A stretch of DNA of 64,000 nt, taken from Terfezia claveryi (Eukaryota > Ascomycota > Pezizomycetes > Pezizales > Pezizaceae). Shown here piece after piece: positions 22,732-34,718 of this stretch (position 1 is its first letter; every line of letters starts with the position of its first letter). Both the position numbers and the translations under genes were made by a program. A model generated the notes under the pieces. The model saw nothing but the letters and a program-made list of their open reading frames with translations, had not been told where the DNA came from and searched no databases. The stretch is taken from positions 62,001-126,000 of the forward strand of contig WHUX01000130.1 in assembly GCA_015179025.1 (NCBI GenBank), given 5' to 3'.

Positions 22732-24003
22732 TTATAAGATAATGCAGCTACCCCCCCTGCTGGACTCTGAGGCACCCTTTGCATTTGAAGTTAAGGCTAC
22801 TCTGGCAGCCTCGGTGAAAGCCTGATGGAGCTGGTTAGCTACATTGCTCGCTTCGAGGTACTCGTTGCAGTCACTTACCTCGTTAACTCCCCGGTTCATC
22901 TTTGCGGAGCATTCTGTTGAGGTAAAATGTGGTTAGTTTAGATTACTATGGTGATCTCATTTCCGAGTCAATACCTAGATATCGTAGAGCCTGGTGAACC
23001 ATCATGTTAGTATACCAATTATCGTCTCGCTTCCGGATGGGTTCCTACTCTTATTCTCTCCGCGACAGCCAATCCTTCGGGATACTGAATGAAGTTTGTA
23101 TCCTTCTCTGGCTCATCCTCGTCACCGTCACCAGCCGTCTCGCGTAAGTCGCACTTCAGCGCAACGAGTACAAGTTTCACTCCCTGACAGTTGTCGGCGA
23201 TTTCTCCCACCCACTTTGATTCAACGTTCTCCAAGGAATCCCGGGAATCAACCTAGAACATCCATGTTGTACTACATCAGTATTTTCCATGGTTGTACCT
23301 ACCAAACTCGGGCAGCCCTGGCATGTAAGACATACACTGAAGCATAACATGATGGTGTGTGTATCACTGTAAGAAAGCGATCGAAGGCGATCAAATTCTT
23401 CTTGACCAGCGGTGTCCCATAGACTCAATTCGATGTGCGTATTGTCGACATAAATATCTATTTGCGATTCAGAGCTTGTCCCTGCTGCAGAGGGATGTAA
23501 AGGATCTAACCATGCACGTAATTTTCTATACCCAATTGCCATTAGAATCATTCCATTGTATGAAGACCTTCTTTCCTAGGACATACCAAAAACAGTAGGC
23601 TCACTGATCCCGGTTGCATTTCGTTAGAAATTGGGGAGCTCAGGGCGAAAAAAAAGCAAACTGTGGATGGCTTACTAGACCTGGGGAAAGTATCTGGATG
23701 ATTCCCGTTAGAGCGTGGTACAGTCGCGATCGTTTTAGGGTTCCTGGTAAACTCACCCCCTGGTGAATACGTTTAGAAGCGAAGTCTTTCCACACGCGCC
23801 ATCCCCTGCTCCCCTGTGAGCACCCATCCCATTACGCATTCTCTAAGAGCTGGATATATACCTAATAGCACAATCTTACGCTGAATAGTCTGTATTCTCG
23901 TCAAGTTCATGTCAGCAGCCGAATGATTGGTGCATTTCGGGATTATCGTCCCCCACCCTGATCGGGACAGACTGACCTTCTTACTAATACCGCAGAAATG
24001 CAT
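22732..24003 (-). CDS. RHO3: Rho-family GTPase Rho3
   Basis: Eleven exons: 24003..23977, 23889..23862, 23805..23757, 23693..23676, 23603..23587, 23525..23511, 23457..23336, 23252..23049, 22990..22975, 22913..22879, 22821..22732. Together they give 206 residues and all ten junctions keep frame. P-loop GDGACGKT (19-26), effector region [25 protein letters not shown] (DTAGQ 66-70), [19 protein letters not shown], and a C-terminal CIIL box predicting geranylgeranylation. The N-terminus MHFCGISKK carries a Cys near the start, as in Rho3. The [18 protein letters not shown] block and [15 protein letters not shown] match Rho3, which directs polarised exocytosis and actin at hyphal tips. Five exons are under 20 or about 27 nt, an extreme fragmentation for a 206-residue protein. 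Confidence 0.93.
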
Positions 24004-24720
24004 GTCGAAAGATCAGAAAGATACGTCGGAGCTAAATATTAACGCGCTGAAGACCGTCAGGATTAAGGTGAAACGAGTGTGGAGAACGAATGTGGTAGAA
24101 AGTCAAGGTGAACTGCAGCCGAGCAAACCCTACTGGAAGTGATAAATAAGGGGGTAGTTAAGGCTGAAGATTGCTGTTCGACCTCGTTGAATGGCGAGCA
24201 AGGATCAGGAGCTGTGAAGCAAAGTGGAAACGCTATGACTGTTGCAGAAAGCCAGCTCGACTTGCGTGTGGAGGTTCTTCGGAGGTTGTGAATCCTGGGG
24301 AAATCACTCCGTGGTGAACAAACTGCGGCGGATCGAGTGAGCAGTAATCGATTACTTCAGCCTTGTTGTAATTGGGGTTGAGGCTGAAAGCCGGTCGAAG
24401 CGTCCGATGATGGGGCTGTTTGTACAACGTGTTCTCACTAGTCTTCTGCTTGATGTGAATATCCATGTGGGCACCTTTTACTAGCAAGTTATGGGCCTGA
24501 CAGTTAACTGCATGACTATGACATAGTGTGTAATGCAGTCAAGGCAAATATCTGCATGTGTTGTACTTGCAAAAACGTTATGATGAATAGTATGGTCTTA
24601 TTTAAATGAGTATGGTCCCATAAAAAAAATCTAATCAACGATAAACAGGGAAGGCCAGAATACGGTGCCCTACAATGCTATAAAATACATATGGAGCTGA
24701 AACCAAGTTCCTTTGATGTA
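24004..24720. other. Intergenic between RHO3 and CWC25
   Basis: Holds the RHO3 promoter/leader (24004-24250) and the CWC25 3' flank. No domain-bearing ORF, RNA gene or repeat seen. Confidence 0.45.
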
Positions 24721-26141
24721 TCATTCCTCACGGTCTCTCACAAGCGTACCTTTGCCTCGGCGGACACGCTCGCCCAAGTCCATGTCAATGGTCTTCTTCT
24801 TCAGGGCCGACATAAAATCTCCTTTCCCACCATAACGGCTGCTTTGTTTCCGTGCCTCCTCCTCAGCCTTAAGAGCTGCCTTTTCTTTCTCCGCTAACTG
24901 GGCAAGACGCTTCTGCCTATCAACATCCAGGTCCTGTGCATTTGCCTGCATGGCAGCGAGCTTCCTGGCCCTCTCTGCTTCCTTGTCTGCTTCTGTTGTC
25001 CCATTTTGTTGACCATTTGGTCGTGAGCCCCTTGGACGTGGAGAATTGTACCCACGTGAGGACCTATCCCTGTGAGATGTGGAGTCAAGGGGAGGACTAG
25101 GGGTGCGGCGAGCCATATTTCTCGGTTCATATGTGGGTGAAGGGCGCCGTATATCCCCACCCCGACCAGGCATGGGGGATGGTGACCGCCTGGATCTCTT
25201 GCTGTAAGGCGAACAGCTCCTGTCAACCTTAGACAGCGGTGATTGTGGCAACCTGCTGGACCTGCGGTCGCATGGTGAGCGGCTCCGGTCTGCTTTGGAT
25301 GTGGGCGGGGAGCGTCCTTTGCGTGATCGGTCACGGTCGTCATCTCTTCTCCTCCCTTCTGACCTTAAACAGCCTCGATATCGCCGACTCACCGACCTAG
25401 ACCTTGAGCGTGACCTTGACCTCTTCCGATCTTCCTGATGCCTCCTACTTCGATGATGCCTGTCCAAACTTCTACTCCTTTCACTGTCCCTCTCAGACCT
25501 ATGTCTATGTCTTCGCCCGTCACGGCCCCTATCATGCTGGGATTTTCGGTCGTCATCACGGCTCTTCTTCGGCTTGTCCTCCGTGATATCCAAGAGTTGC
25601 TTCCTCCTCACAGGGTCCTTCAGTAGAGCTTCATACGCTGCCTGTTCCTGTCTCTTAATCGCCAATAGTGGGTCTTCCCGAATTTTGGACGCGATATCCC
25701 TTGCACTGTTTGCATTTTGTGCTAGCATGAACGATGACTCTGTAGCTAGCTTTGAAAGTTTCTCCTTCTCACCGGTCTTTGTGAACAAATTATCGATACG
25801 CCTCTTCCCAAGTAAATACGCCTCCATTTCTTCCGTTGTACCTGCTTCACCACTGGATGGCCCGGCATACATCCAGTGTACCTTGTCGACTGCTGTAGCG
25901 CCACCTGCCGTTTCATGAATCTTCTTCAGCTCCTCCATTTGTCGCTCTTCCGCCCTCTCCTTCAACATGAGAGCGGTTTTCTTGCGCTCTTCCAGCGCTT
26001 TTTGTTCTTCCTCCCATACTCGCTGTTGATTTTTGAGCAAATGAGGATGCCAACTCTTCTTTAGATTGAGATCCTGTAGACGATAATGGTTAGCTAAGAA
26101 TTTGCGAAACACATGGACTGAACAGTACTTACACCACCCAT
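24721..26141 (-). CDS. CWC25: Pre-mRNA splicing factor Cwc25
   Basis: Exons 26141..26133 (ATG plus two Gly codons) and 26073..24721 encode 453 residues, starting [20 protein letters not shown], the hallmark Cir_N/Cwc25 N-terminus. A coiled-coil segment follows ([18 protein letters not shown]), then HWMYAG and the conserved LLGKRRID. Next is a long Arg/Ser-rich domain (roughly residues 200-350) with repeated RSRSRSRS and RSPSP blocks, and a C-terminal helix ending [17 protein letters not shown]. Cwc25 joins the activated spliceosome after Prp2 and is required for the first catalytic step. The upstream ORF extension (MFRKF...) is intron sequence; the 59-nt intron has a GTAAGT donor. The gene is divergent from CSN2, sharing a 313-base promoter region. 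Confidence 0.93.
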
Positions 26142-26454
26142 TTTGCCTGCTTATTATCCGTTACGCCGCTCAAATTATAATTAGTGGTCTCGCTGATGCT
26201 GAGATTTGAATAGTAGTGAAATGGGTTGTACGTACCTGGGTTGATTGAGTTGATAGAGCGTGGCAACCAACGCGGTCGTGCCAAGCTCACATGCCAAGCT
26301 CACATGCCAAGCTCTGGAGTCAAGAACCCATGTCAGGAGGCCCCACTACCTCTAACCACATTCTGACTGCTTCAGCAACATCCATAAACACGCCCAGGGT
26401 CATATCGTCGCACCACCACCCTTCATATTCCGACTAATTCGATTTACGCCCACC
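26142..26454. promoter_or_regulatory. Divergent promoter CWC25 / CSN2 with a 13-bp tandem repeat
   Basis: 313 bases separate the two starts. At 26281-26314 the unit CCAAGCTCACATG is repeated 2.6 times. The stretch just before 26455 is CA/CT-rich, a likely CSN2 leader. The role of the repeat is unknown. Confidence 0.55.
26281..26314. repeat. 13-bp tandem repeat CCAAGCTCACATG x 2.6
   Basis: Lies inside the CWC25/CSN2 divergent promoter. Confidence 0.9.
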
Positions 26455-28219
26455 ATGTCTGATGACGATTTTATGCAAGAGTCTGACCAGGAGTATGATT
26501 TCGATTACGAGGATGACGAGGACGAGGAATCCCCTGATGTCGACGTCGAAAACAAATACTACAATGCGAAGCAGATGAAGCAGAGTAGTCCACAGGAGGC
26601 CATTGACGAGTTTCTGGCAGTGGTAGCACTAGAAAAGGAGAAAGGTGATTGGTATGGCTGTTTTGCCCCACCCGCACCAGTGACGAACATTGTGCCTTAC
26701 GGGCGACCATAGGGGATTTAAGGGCTTGAAGCAAGCAATAAAACTAGAGTTCAAACTGAAGCAATATGATAAGGTATTTACATGATCTTAAAATTGGTCC
26801 TACGAGACATAGCTAACCATGGCGTCGGAGTAGGCTATTGAACACTATGAAGAGCTTCTGACATACATCAAGTCAGCTGTCACTCGGAATTATTCAGAGA
26901 AATCATTAAACAACATGCTCGACTATATATCGAACTCCGGTGACCCAGCAGATATGGCTTGCATGGAGAGGTTTTATGACATGACCCTGGAGGCATTCCA
27001 AGGGACAAATAATGAACGATTGTGGTTGAAGACAAACATCAAGCTGGCGAAACTGTGGTTAGATAGGAAAGAGTACGGGCGGCTCTCAAAGAGTATACGA
27101 CTCCTTCACCAAACATGCCAAAAACCTGACGGCTCAGATGATCTGTCGAAGGGGACGTATTTGTTGGAAGTCTATGCTATAGAGATCCAGATGTTCTCGG
27201 AGACTGGCAACAATAAGAAACTAAAGGTAACGTCTTCTATAATCTGCCCATGGTACATCATCCCTCACACTAGCAAGGCTCTTTATCAAAAATCGCTCCG
27301 TGTTCGGTCTGCTGTGCCCCATCCCAGGATTATGGGGGTAATTCGAGAGTGTGGAGGGAAGATGTATATGAGCGAAGGTACTTACTAGTCTTCCTATGAA
27401 CACTGGGCATCACTGACACAGTAGCAGAAAACTGGAAAGAGGCCCAGAGCGACTTCTTTGAATCTTTTCGTAACTACGACGAGGCTGGCTCACTGAGGAG
27501 AATCCAAGTCCTCAAATACTTGGTCCTTACGAGCATGCTCATGAAATCTGAGATCAACCCCTTTGACTCTCAAGAAACCAAACCGTAGACTACCTACATC
27601 ACTAATATTCCACATAGCTCTTGACTAATTCTTCTTACAGGTACCGTAATGATCCTCGAATCGTAGGCATGACAGATCTCGTTGAGGCCTATCAGCGAAA
27701 CGAAATTCATCGCTATGAACAGATATTAGAAACTCACAAAGCCGAAATCCTCTCCGATCCTTTCATCCGGGAGCACATTGACGAAGTCACCCGAAATGTT
27801 CGTACCGAGGCACTCACCAAGCTCATCAAACCGTACACTCGCTTCACGCTCAAGTTCATTGCAGATCACCTTCAAATTTCAGTCCCCGAGGTTCAAGAGA
27901 TACTAGGATTCTTAATTCTGGATAAGAAGATACGGGACAAATAAATCAGAAGGATGGCACAGTGGAGGTGGCCAGTAAGAGCGATGTAGAAAGAATGGAG
28001 AGTATGCACGAATGGAGTAAACAGTTTGAGGGTCTGTGGAAAACGGTATTGAGTGAAGGGGAGGGATACAGGCTAGATGCGGATCCTGTTATAGCCACAG
28101 CGGGGCTAGCTCCTACTCAGTCTTTTGCGCCGACTGGGGAGGAGTTTGAAGGCCGGGTGAAGGTGAACAAGAAAGGTTTGAAGGGGAAAGGGAGAGAATC
28201 GCTATTGCTAGGCCACTGA
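26455..28219 (+). CDS. CSN2: COP9 signalosome subunit 2 (CSN2), with a one-base frameshift near the 3' end
   Basis: Exons 26455..26651, 26713..26773, 26834..27226, 27278..27377, 27428..27584, 27641 onward. Acidic N-terminus ([20 protein letters not shown]), [12 protein letters not shown], a TPR-like helical repeat region, then a PCI/winged-helix domain ([36 protein letters not shown]). CSN2 is a scaffold subunit of the complex that removes NEDD8 from cullins. In the given sequence the frame stops at TAA 27942-27944, giving 403 residues. One base later the frame continues openly ([20 protein letters not shown], then a conserved-looking [10 protein letters not shown] helix) to a stop at 28217-28219. 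Adding one base makes 495 residues, the expected family size. No GT..AG intron can explain the switch. Either an assembly error or a real truncation. Confidence 0.92.
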
Positions 28220-31200
28220 GCGTTACATGAGAGCTGAAAGGCCAGCTTACCAGGCCGGAATTCTACTTTGGTTACCAATGGTGAAAGAGATATGGTTACG
28301 TCTCGAAGCGACTTTATCACTCACATAAGGGTTTAGTACGAAAGTTAATGATTTGCTGTATAATTGCACGTTAATATCTTCTTGGCTGTGTTACTACTTT
28401 AACTCCTTCCTACAATCTTACATATGAACTGTGTTGATTGGGTGCTGCCACCTTTGAGATACTTCGAATCAGTAGTTAGAAATGAGATTGCCTCTGACCG
28501 TGAGTTCTTGTAATGTTGCTTCGTCTTGGCAATAGTTCACATTTACCCTGTCTTGTACTGAATCAGGAAGTTTTCGGGTTTTTTGCCACACATTCCTTTT
28601 TCTGGGTTTCTGTGATACTAGCATTACTACCCAACAAGACTATCTCATTGCAACCAACACCTGACTATCAACTAGGGTTTACCTAGCTATGGTTAATAAA
28701 TATAAATTACCCTGAACTTTAGCGCGATAAAAAATCTTTTGTTGTAAAAAAAAAAAATTCAGTAAACATGGTGGATTTTTCGGGTACTTATAATTTGGTG
28801 TATATTTATTTTCAATCAACCAACCACACTACTAATTAAGAAAAGTTCTACCTTCGGTTATTGGAGAAATACTTATCAGTCGGTACCCATATCCTCACGT
28901 GTCACGGCTATAATAAACCTTATCTTTAATAAAAGTAGTTTCTTACTTACAGTGTTAATCCAAGAAGGCTAAATAAGGAAGTTGTAATACTCCGGAATAA
29001 GTTATGTCGAATCAGCGGTAGCATAGTCGACCTTGGAAGATCACCTCCCAGGCCCACGCCCTCGTTTTCCTCTTGGGGGAAGTCATTGGATGAAAATGTC
29101 TTAGCAATGTATTAAGCCTCGGTCCTGCCTACTAACTTAACATAAATTGTTTTATATGATATGATATATAAAGGTGCAGTGCATCCTCAACTTGTGGACT
29201 GTAGTCGTCATCATCGGGGGCTCCAGACCACGGGGACGGGACATCACACGCACTTTGAAGCTTATGGTTATTTATAAACCGAATTCTGATGATTGGTAGT
29301 TCCCATAATTTCGTTATCCACGATACACGCGGGGTGCATGGTATCTTCGGAATTAGGGATTCAAGTGTCCCGAGATGAAGGATTGGAGGGCTGGAAGGGT
29401 TAGCAGAGGAATTGGGAGAATGGACATGCCTCGGGAATAGGTGGCAATTTGACGAAGAGGGGTTACGTAGTCTCTCGGGAAGATAAGTCATCCTAATAAG
29501 GACAAGGGAATGTTGTAATGCTTAATATTAGGGGTGAGAAGGATAACAGTTATGGAAAACGTAAACAAGTAATAGAAGATATGCAAGATAGATACCCGCA
29601 ACTCAAAATCTAAGCTGTAAGGCTTGTACACCTCCCTAGTATACTTTGGTGTGACCCTCCCCCACCTTCTTCTCGCCCAGGCGGAGTTCCGCCTATAGTA
29701 TTCAAGCTTTATGGTCGCCTCTAAAACAACGCCGGTGTGCAGGCTGATCCCTACTCACCTCCCATCCCGAATTCGTGAAGGCACAGGCCTTATTGTTCCC
29801 GTAGGTATTTGTATGATGCCGGATTTAGACCCTGTACAGTAGGGTAAAACACGACCTGTCGCTGTAAGTGTCATCCCCCTCTAATGTACCTCTTTGCCAC
29901 TCTCGGCCCGAATTCCTACCCTTCTTCTGGCGCACAGTCCAGCCGTTCATCTCATTTGTGCAATATGCAGCGATGCTGCACCGCAGCTTGACCAACATGA
30001 ACGTGCTTGAAATTCCTACTTATGAAGGAATGGGCAGGCTAGGCTTCCACCTGACTAGTAAACATTAGTTTGGTTGGTAGATGTACGCAATCGATCCACG
30101 CCGTCTGAGACAGTTGCCCATCGATATCCCGCGTGTAACGAGCATACGCACTCTGCGCGGAGGATGTGCGTTGCTGGTGCGTCAATGTGCGAGGAGCAGT
30201 AGACGAGGGTACAATCAATACTTCCTTTTTGAGTAAGAAAACGCAGTGTGATATATTAGGAGGTACATGATAAACACACTTTGAACGAGAAAAGCTGAAG
30301 ATGACATATCAGCTTCTTCACTGCCTATGGATATGCTTCTCAATTGGATAGCATCTCATTAAGCAGCCATTCAGTTTTAAAAGTTTCCAAAATTTTCTAT
30401 GATAGCCAGGTGGTAAACTCGGGTGCCCAGGATGTGTAGCCTAGTCAGCAACCCAGAATGGCAGATAATGATTCAGGTAGTTAGAAGATATTGAAGGATC
30501 ATATCTGGAACTGTCAAAGGTATTTTGCACCAAGCCATGCTGTTGATTTTCTGCTGTTGCCCTGACCCTGAGGCCTCTCTACAACAGAGGCTTGTATAAT
30601 TTCCCAGTGGGTGGAACAGATGCAGGATCCCTGGCCTTCCTTTTCAATTACTTACGTGGTACCGCATCCTCCATTCGGAGAGTTGGCGAACTATTGTTTG
30701 TCCAGAAAGAATATCTAGCGTGTAGTCAGCTAGATCACATTGTATGTGCATTGCTGCTTACGCAACATTCTCGAGTATTTAACCGCGTAAACCGGTAGTC
30801 CACCAAGTGTATCCCTCCTTAACGCTCCAAAAGTCCAAAGGAGGCCATAGTGCACAATGGTCTGGTTTCTATACACAGAACCACAGAAAGCCTGTAAAGA
30901 TCATGCGTATGGTATCCCTAAAGCCCGTGAGCAGCCTATTTTCTGTTTATCAGCAGGGGCCATACCACGGGAGTTTTTGGTTGCATGGGCTAATTCAATG
31001 TGGCCATCCGCCGGCAGATTTTCTGATCTGTAGGGTTTGGAATCTCTACACAGGAGTGCCGATTGTTATGAAAAGAGGAGGGTGGTCTCGCACCAGCAGC
31101 TAGGTAGTCTGGGGAGCACGTTCACTGACCATATACTTGTGCTGCACGCCTTTTTGATGGTCAGGGATCGTTAACGTTCCGCAGTTGTCCAACCCGCACA

Positions 31201-33135
31201 TTCCTTATCGTTTCTAGCTTATCATAATCCTGGCCAACGTGATTTTCTCCGTCGTATATAATTAGAGAGTTTGATACCCTGCGTAATTTTAATCAATTTG
31301 CGTTTCAATATTTGCTATGCCTATTTGATAGCCATATCCCATTTCTTTCGTCCCTCGTGGAGGCTAGGGCTTGAGGTGCGAGTCGGCGATTGCTGAACTT
31401 GAAGTTACCATCGTGGCCCATACCATTAGCCATGCAACTGCTCTCTGGTGGTATCTGATCCAATGTCCTTAAAATGCAAGGCTCAAAGCTAAACGAACAC
31501 CCCTCAAGCTTGGGGCCTGGGGCCTGGGGCACAATTGTAGAAAAGAAGAAATGTGCATCGCGTGATATGGGCTGCAGACCACTCAACTCAATTGTGAGCC
31601 TGCTCCACGGTACTGCCGCTTGCGCTTTCTGCATGCTGTACCGCAGGCTGGGCCGATCTAGAGCGGGACCAATGGCTGATCCTTGTCGGTCGTTAAGTGC
31701 ACACCCATCTCGCGAGCCCTACATTTCGCTTTCTTCTCAGATTTCGTGTCACATCATTGTACGTTACCTAAATGGTTAGCAAGCGACGAACCCGAGACTG
31801 CAGCGAACCGGTAGGTTTGTTTCGGTGAAGGATCAAGAGAGGCAGGGCTGCTGCACATAGGAACCATGCCACCAGGCCCGAGTGCATACACCAAGTATTT
31901 GCTTCTCCCAAAGTCGGTCCCATACAGCAGCACAACGTGCTAAAGGATCAAGAGGATACATTATTAAAATGGAAAAGTTTTATATCCCAGCAATAGAAGG
32001 AGGAAGTTTCTCTGAGTATCGAAGACGTCTTAGAAGAGAGCCATGACGGATTTTAGGTGTAGGAGCTGAAGAGTAAACGGTGAGAGGATGGGGCCCAAAG
32101 AAAGTCATGCAGGGTGAGTAGCGAGGTATCTGCTGGTGTAGGAACCGACGCCTCTCACACTCTCCAGTGTTAGTTTTCCTTCGCCATTTGCTTGTTCCGC
32201 GCGCTGGCTCGGCGAGAAGATCAAGAACCCGAGCTCCCTGAAGGTCAGGAGACAGGAGTCAAATAGAATCTCGTTGACCGCCATGCTCGTGGTGGTCTGC
32301 GATGTTTCGTAGTGCTGGAGTGGTGCATGTCCCCGGTGGCCATGAGTGCCCCCAGCATTATGGTATCAGCATGGAATACTGTACCAGTGAGAGATGCAAT
32401 ACTGCAATACTCTCAACCAAGGCGCCCCCCCCCAATACGTATACCCCCGCTGCCCGTCGACCGCCCACGCCTCCCGTTGCCGTAAATCCACAGCTCCTCA
32501 TCATCACACTCCCACCTCCCTCCTAACCCCCCCCTCCACCCTCACAAACCTATCAGTGTCCAACACAGTATCGACGTCAGAGCCCGTGTTTCCGCAGGAA
32601 GGAGACTCTCCTGTCGCCATTCCCCACATTCCCACACTTTGTACTGTTACACGTTCAGGGCCGAAGGTTTATAATGCCACCAATTTCCGGCCTGGCAAGA
32701 GGAGAGAATCGTTGACATAGCAGAATTCGAAGGCTTGCAGAGCTCAATATCCGGTCCACCCCCTTCATAGACATACTTCTTGAGGCTCCACTTAAACCCC
32801 GCCTACTTCAACACAAGAATTGCTTGCCCGGTTGTCATCCAACCCCAGTGCTGCAAGGGATCCACCCTACATTTCGCTGCTGCCACCTACCTGTACGTCT
32901 TGACCAGGTTTGAAAGTCTCTAAAAACCACGGGCATCTGCCGTGTGTTCTGAACCCAAACTTCTTGGTTTTCTGTCCAACACCTAATAAACCTCACTCTC
33001 GCTCATCAACATATATTTCCACCGATTCAGCTCTATCTGAACGATTACGGACTCTCTTCGATTGCGATAACGTGCTGTCACTTAACGTCACCGTTTACTG
33101 CTATCCCACAACGGACCAGTCACCTATCGACCATA
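28220..33135. other. Gene-poor region of 4.9 kb
   Basis: The longest stretch without a recognisable gene. AT-rich sequence occurs at about 28660-28960 (including an A12 run near 28746) and one TTACCCTGAA copy at 28707-28716. ORFs of up to about 119 codons (29132-29491, 30592-30798, 31474-31779) have no domain or plausible splice partners. CT-rich sequence near 32410-32540 and 32990-33130 precedes the otubain start. I see no transposase, reverse transcriptase or terminal repeats; degenerate mobile-element remains cannot be excluded. Confidence 0.5.
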
Positions 33136-34718
33136 ATGAACGGACAAGCTCCAGTTGACTTCGCGGCAGGAACATATATTGACCCTACGGATCCGTTCTA
33201 TTTTGAGGCGAAACAGCATTTCATGTCGACGCCACAACCATTTGTTCAGGATGTTTCTGTTGCTTCGCCCGAATTGACTTCCTTCAATGAAGCGCAAAGG
33301 CTGGCAGAGCTGGAAAAGCTATCCAGCGACTACACGCCTGAATATACGGTACTGAATTCCACGTTGTATTATGGAACACAAGAAGGGTTCTAATTGGGTT
33401 ATAGGGTCCATTGGTCGGGGACTTGAAGTCTAGTAGGGAGCTTGCACATGAATACGTGGGCGCAGATCCTATATATGTTACAAAAACTTCAGTAAGCCCT
33501 CCCCCGCCCCTGCAAAAATCGAGGCTAACAGGATGTGAAGGCAATGTACCCAGCATACACCCACTACCGGAAAATTCGAGGGGATGGAAATTGTGCCTGG
33601 AGAGGTATGTACCACCTGACTGACTTCAGAATGGCCTCTGTGGATTCTGACATCTGGTAACCGTAAACAGCAATTGCATTTGGTTACTTCGAGCTTCTCC
33701 TTCGAAGTAACAGTGTCGACGTCGTCAACCGAGAACGGGCTCGACTACTTTCACTCGGAAACTTACTGAAGGCCGCTAATATTCATGAGTATCTCTACGA
33801 GGATTTCGCTACAGAGACCGATAGTGTGTTCCAAGTCATATCTACATCCATTCTAGAGGAAGATCCAAATGCGGCTTCTGCTCTGCTCACCCAGTTCAAT
33901 GAAGCCTCAGACTCTTCAGTGGCATACCTAAAGGTACATCCCATCACTCCACAGGGGAAATGGAAATATTGGCTAATATGGACTCTAGATGCTCACAAGC
34001 GCTTGGATGAAATCAAGGCCGGCAGACTACGAAGCATACCTAGAAACATCTGTAGTCGAATACTGCAGCATTTTCATTGAGCCTTTCGGAGTTGAGTTGG
34101 ATCATGTGGGAGTGAAGGCATTTATTGACTGCCTGGTAATACCGGCAGACTTCAGAGTGGAGATATCATATCTTGATCGAAGTCCAGGAAGCGAAATGAA
34201 CATACACCATTTCGAAAGCGGCGAAAATCCATTCGCTCCCACATTGCGACTATTGTACAGGCCGTACGTCAATTTAGACTCTCTGATCCCCAATCTCAGC
34301 TAACCTGAACCTTAGGGGCCATTACGATATCATCTACAAAGCAGAGGATCTAAGCGAATTGGTGCCATTCTTGGACAAGCCTCAAGCTTCCCTTGTTCAG
34401 GTCTCATTCATGCCTCACCTTCCAGATCAATTCTTTGAAAGCACCCCATTGAATTTCTTCCTCCAACCCGTCAATTCTGTCGCCAACACTACGACCACTT
34501 CTATCCGTACCAATGACGACAGGGACAGGTTTCGTGCGTCATTGTTCCAGTATCCACCTTTTCAACCCTCACCGTTACCCTTTCAGACCTCAATTTTCCG
34601 AAACTCAGCATATAACCCAAGCCACTATCAGAGCGAGAATTTCCAGCCAGAGCTCTACCAACCAGAAGTTACAGAGGTGTCATCTCGCGGAGGTCATGGC
34701 AGCAGGAGGAGGATGTGA
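33136..34718 (+). CDS. Otubain-type deubiquitinase (peptidase C65, OTUB1-like)
   Basis: Exons 33136..33348, 33405..33491, 33532..33604, 33671..33933, 33989..34263, 34316..34718 encode 437 residues; all phases agree. The catalytic Cys motif RGDGNCAWRAIAFGYFELLL spans the exon 3/4 boundary. Then come the helical otubain core (LLKAANIHEYLYEDF, MLTSAWMKSRPADYEAYL), VEYCSIFIEPFGVELDHVGV, and the catalytic His in RPGHYDIIYKAEDL. Otubains cleave Lys48-linked ubiquitin chains or block E2 enzymes in the cytosol. The region after about residue 330 is a Pro/Gln/Tyr-rich tail (QYPPFQPSPLPFQ) common in filamentous fungal versions, ending in a basic GSRRRM. Both catalytic residues are present. Confidence 0.93.

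Noticed and set aside
29132..29491. 119-codon minus-strand ORF in the gene-poor block
   Set aside because: No domain and no supporting splice structure; consistent with chance in a 4.9-kb gap.
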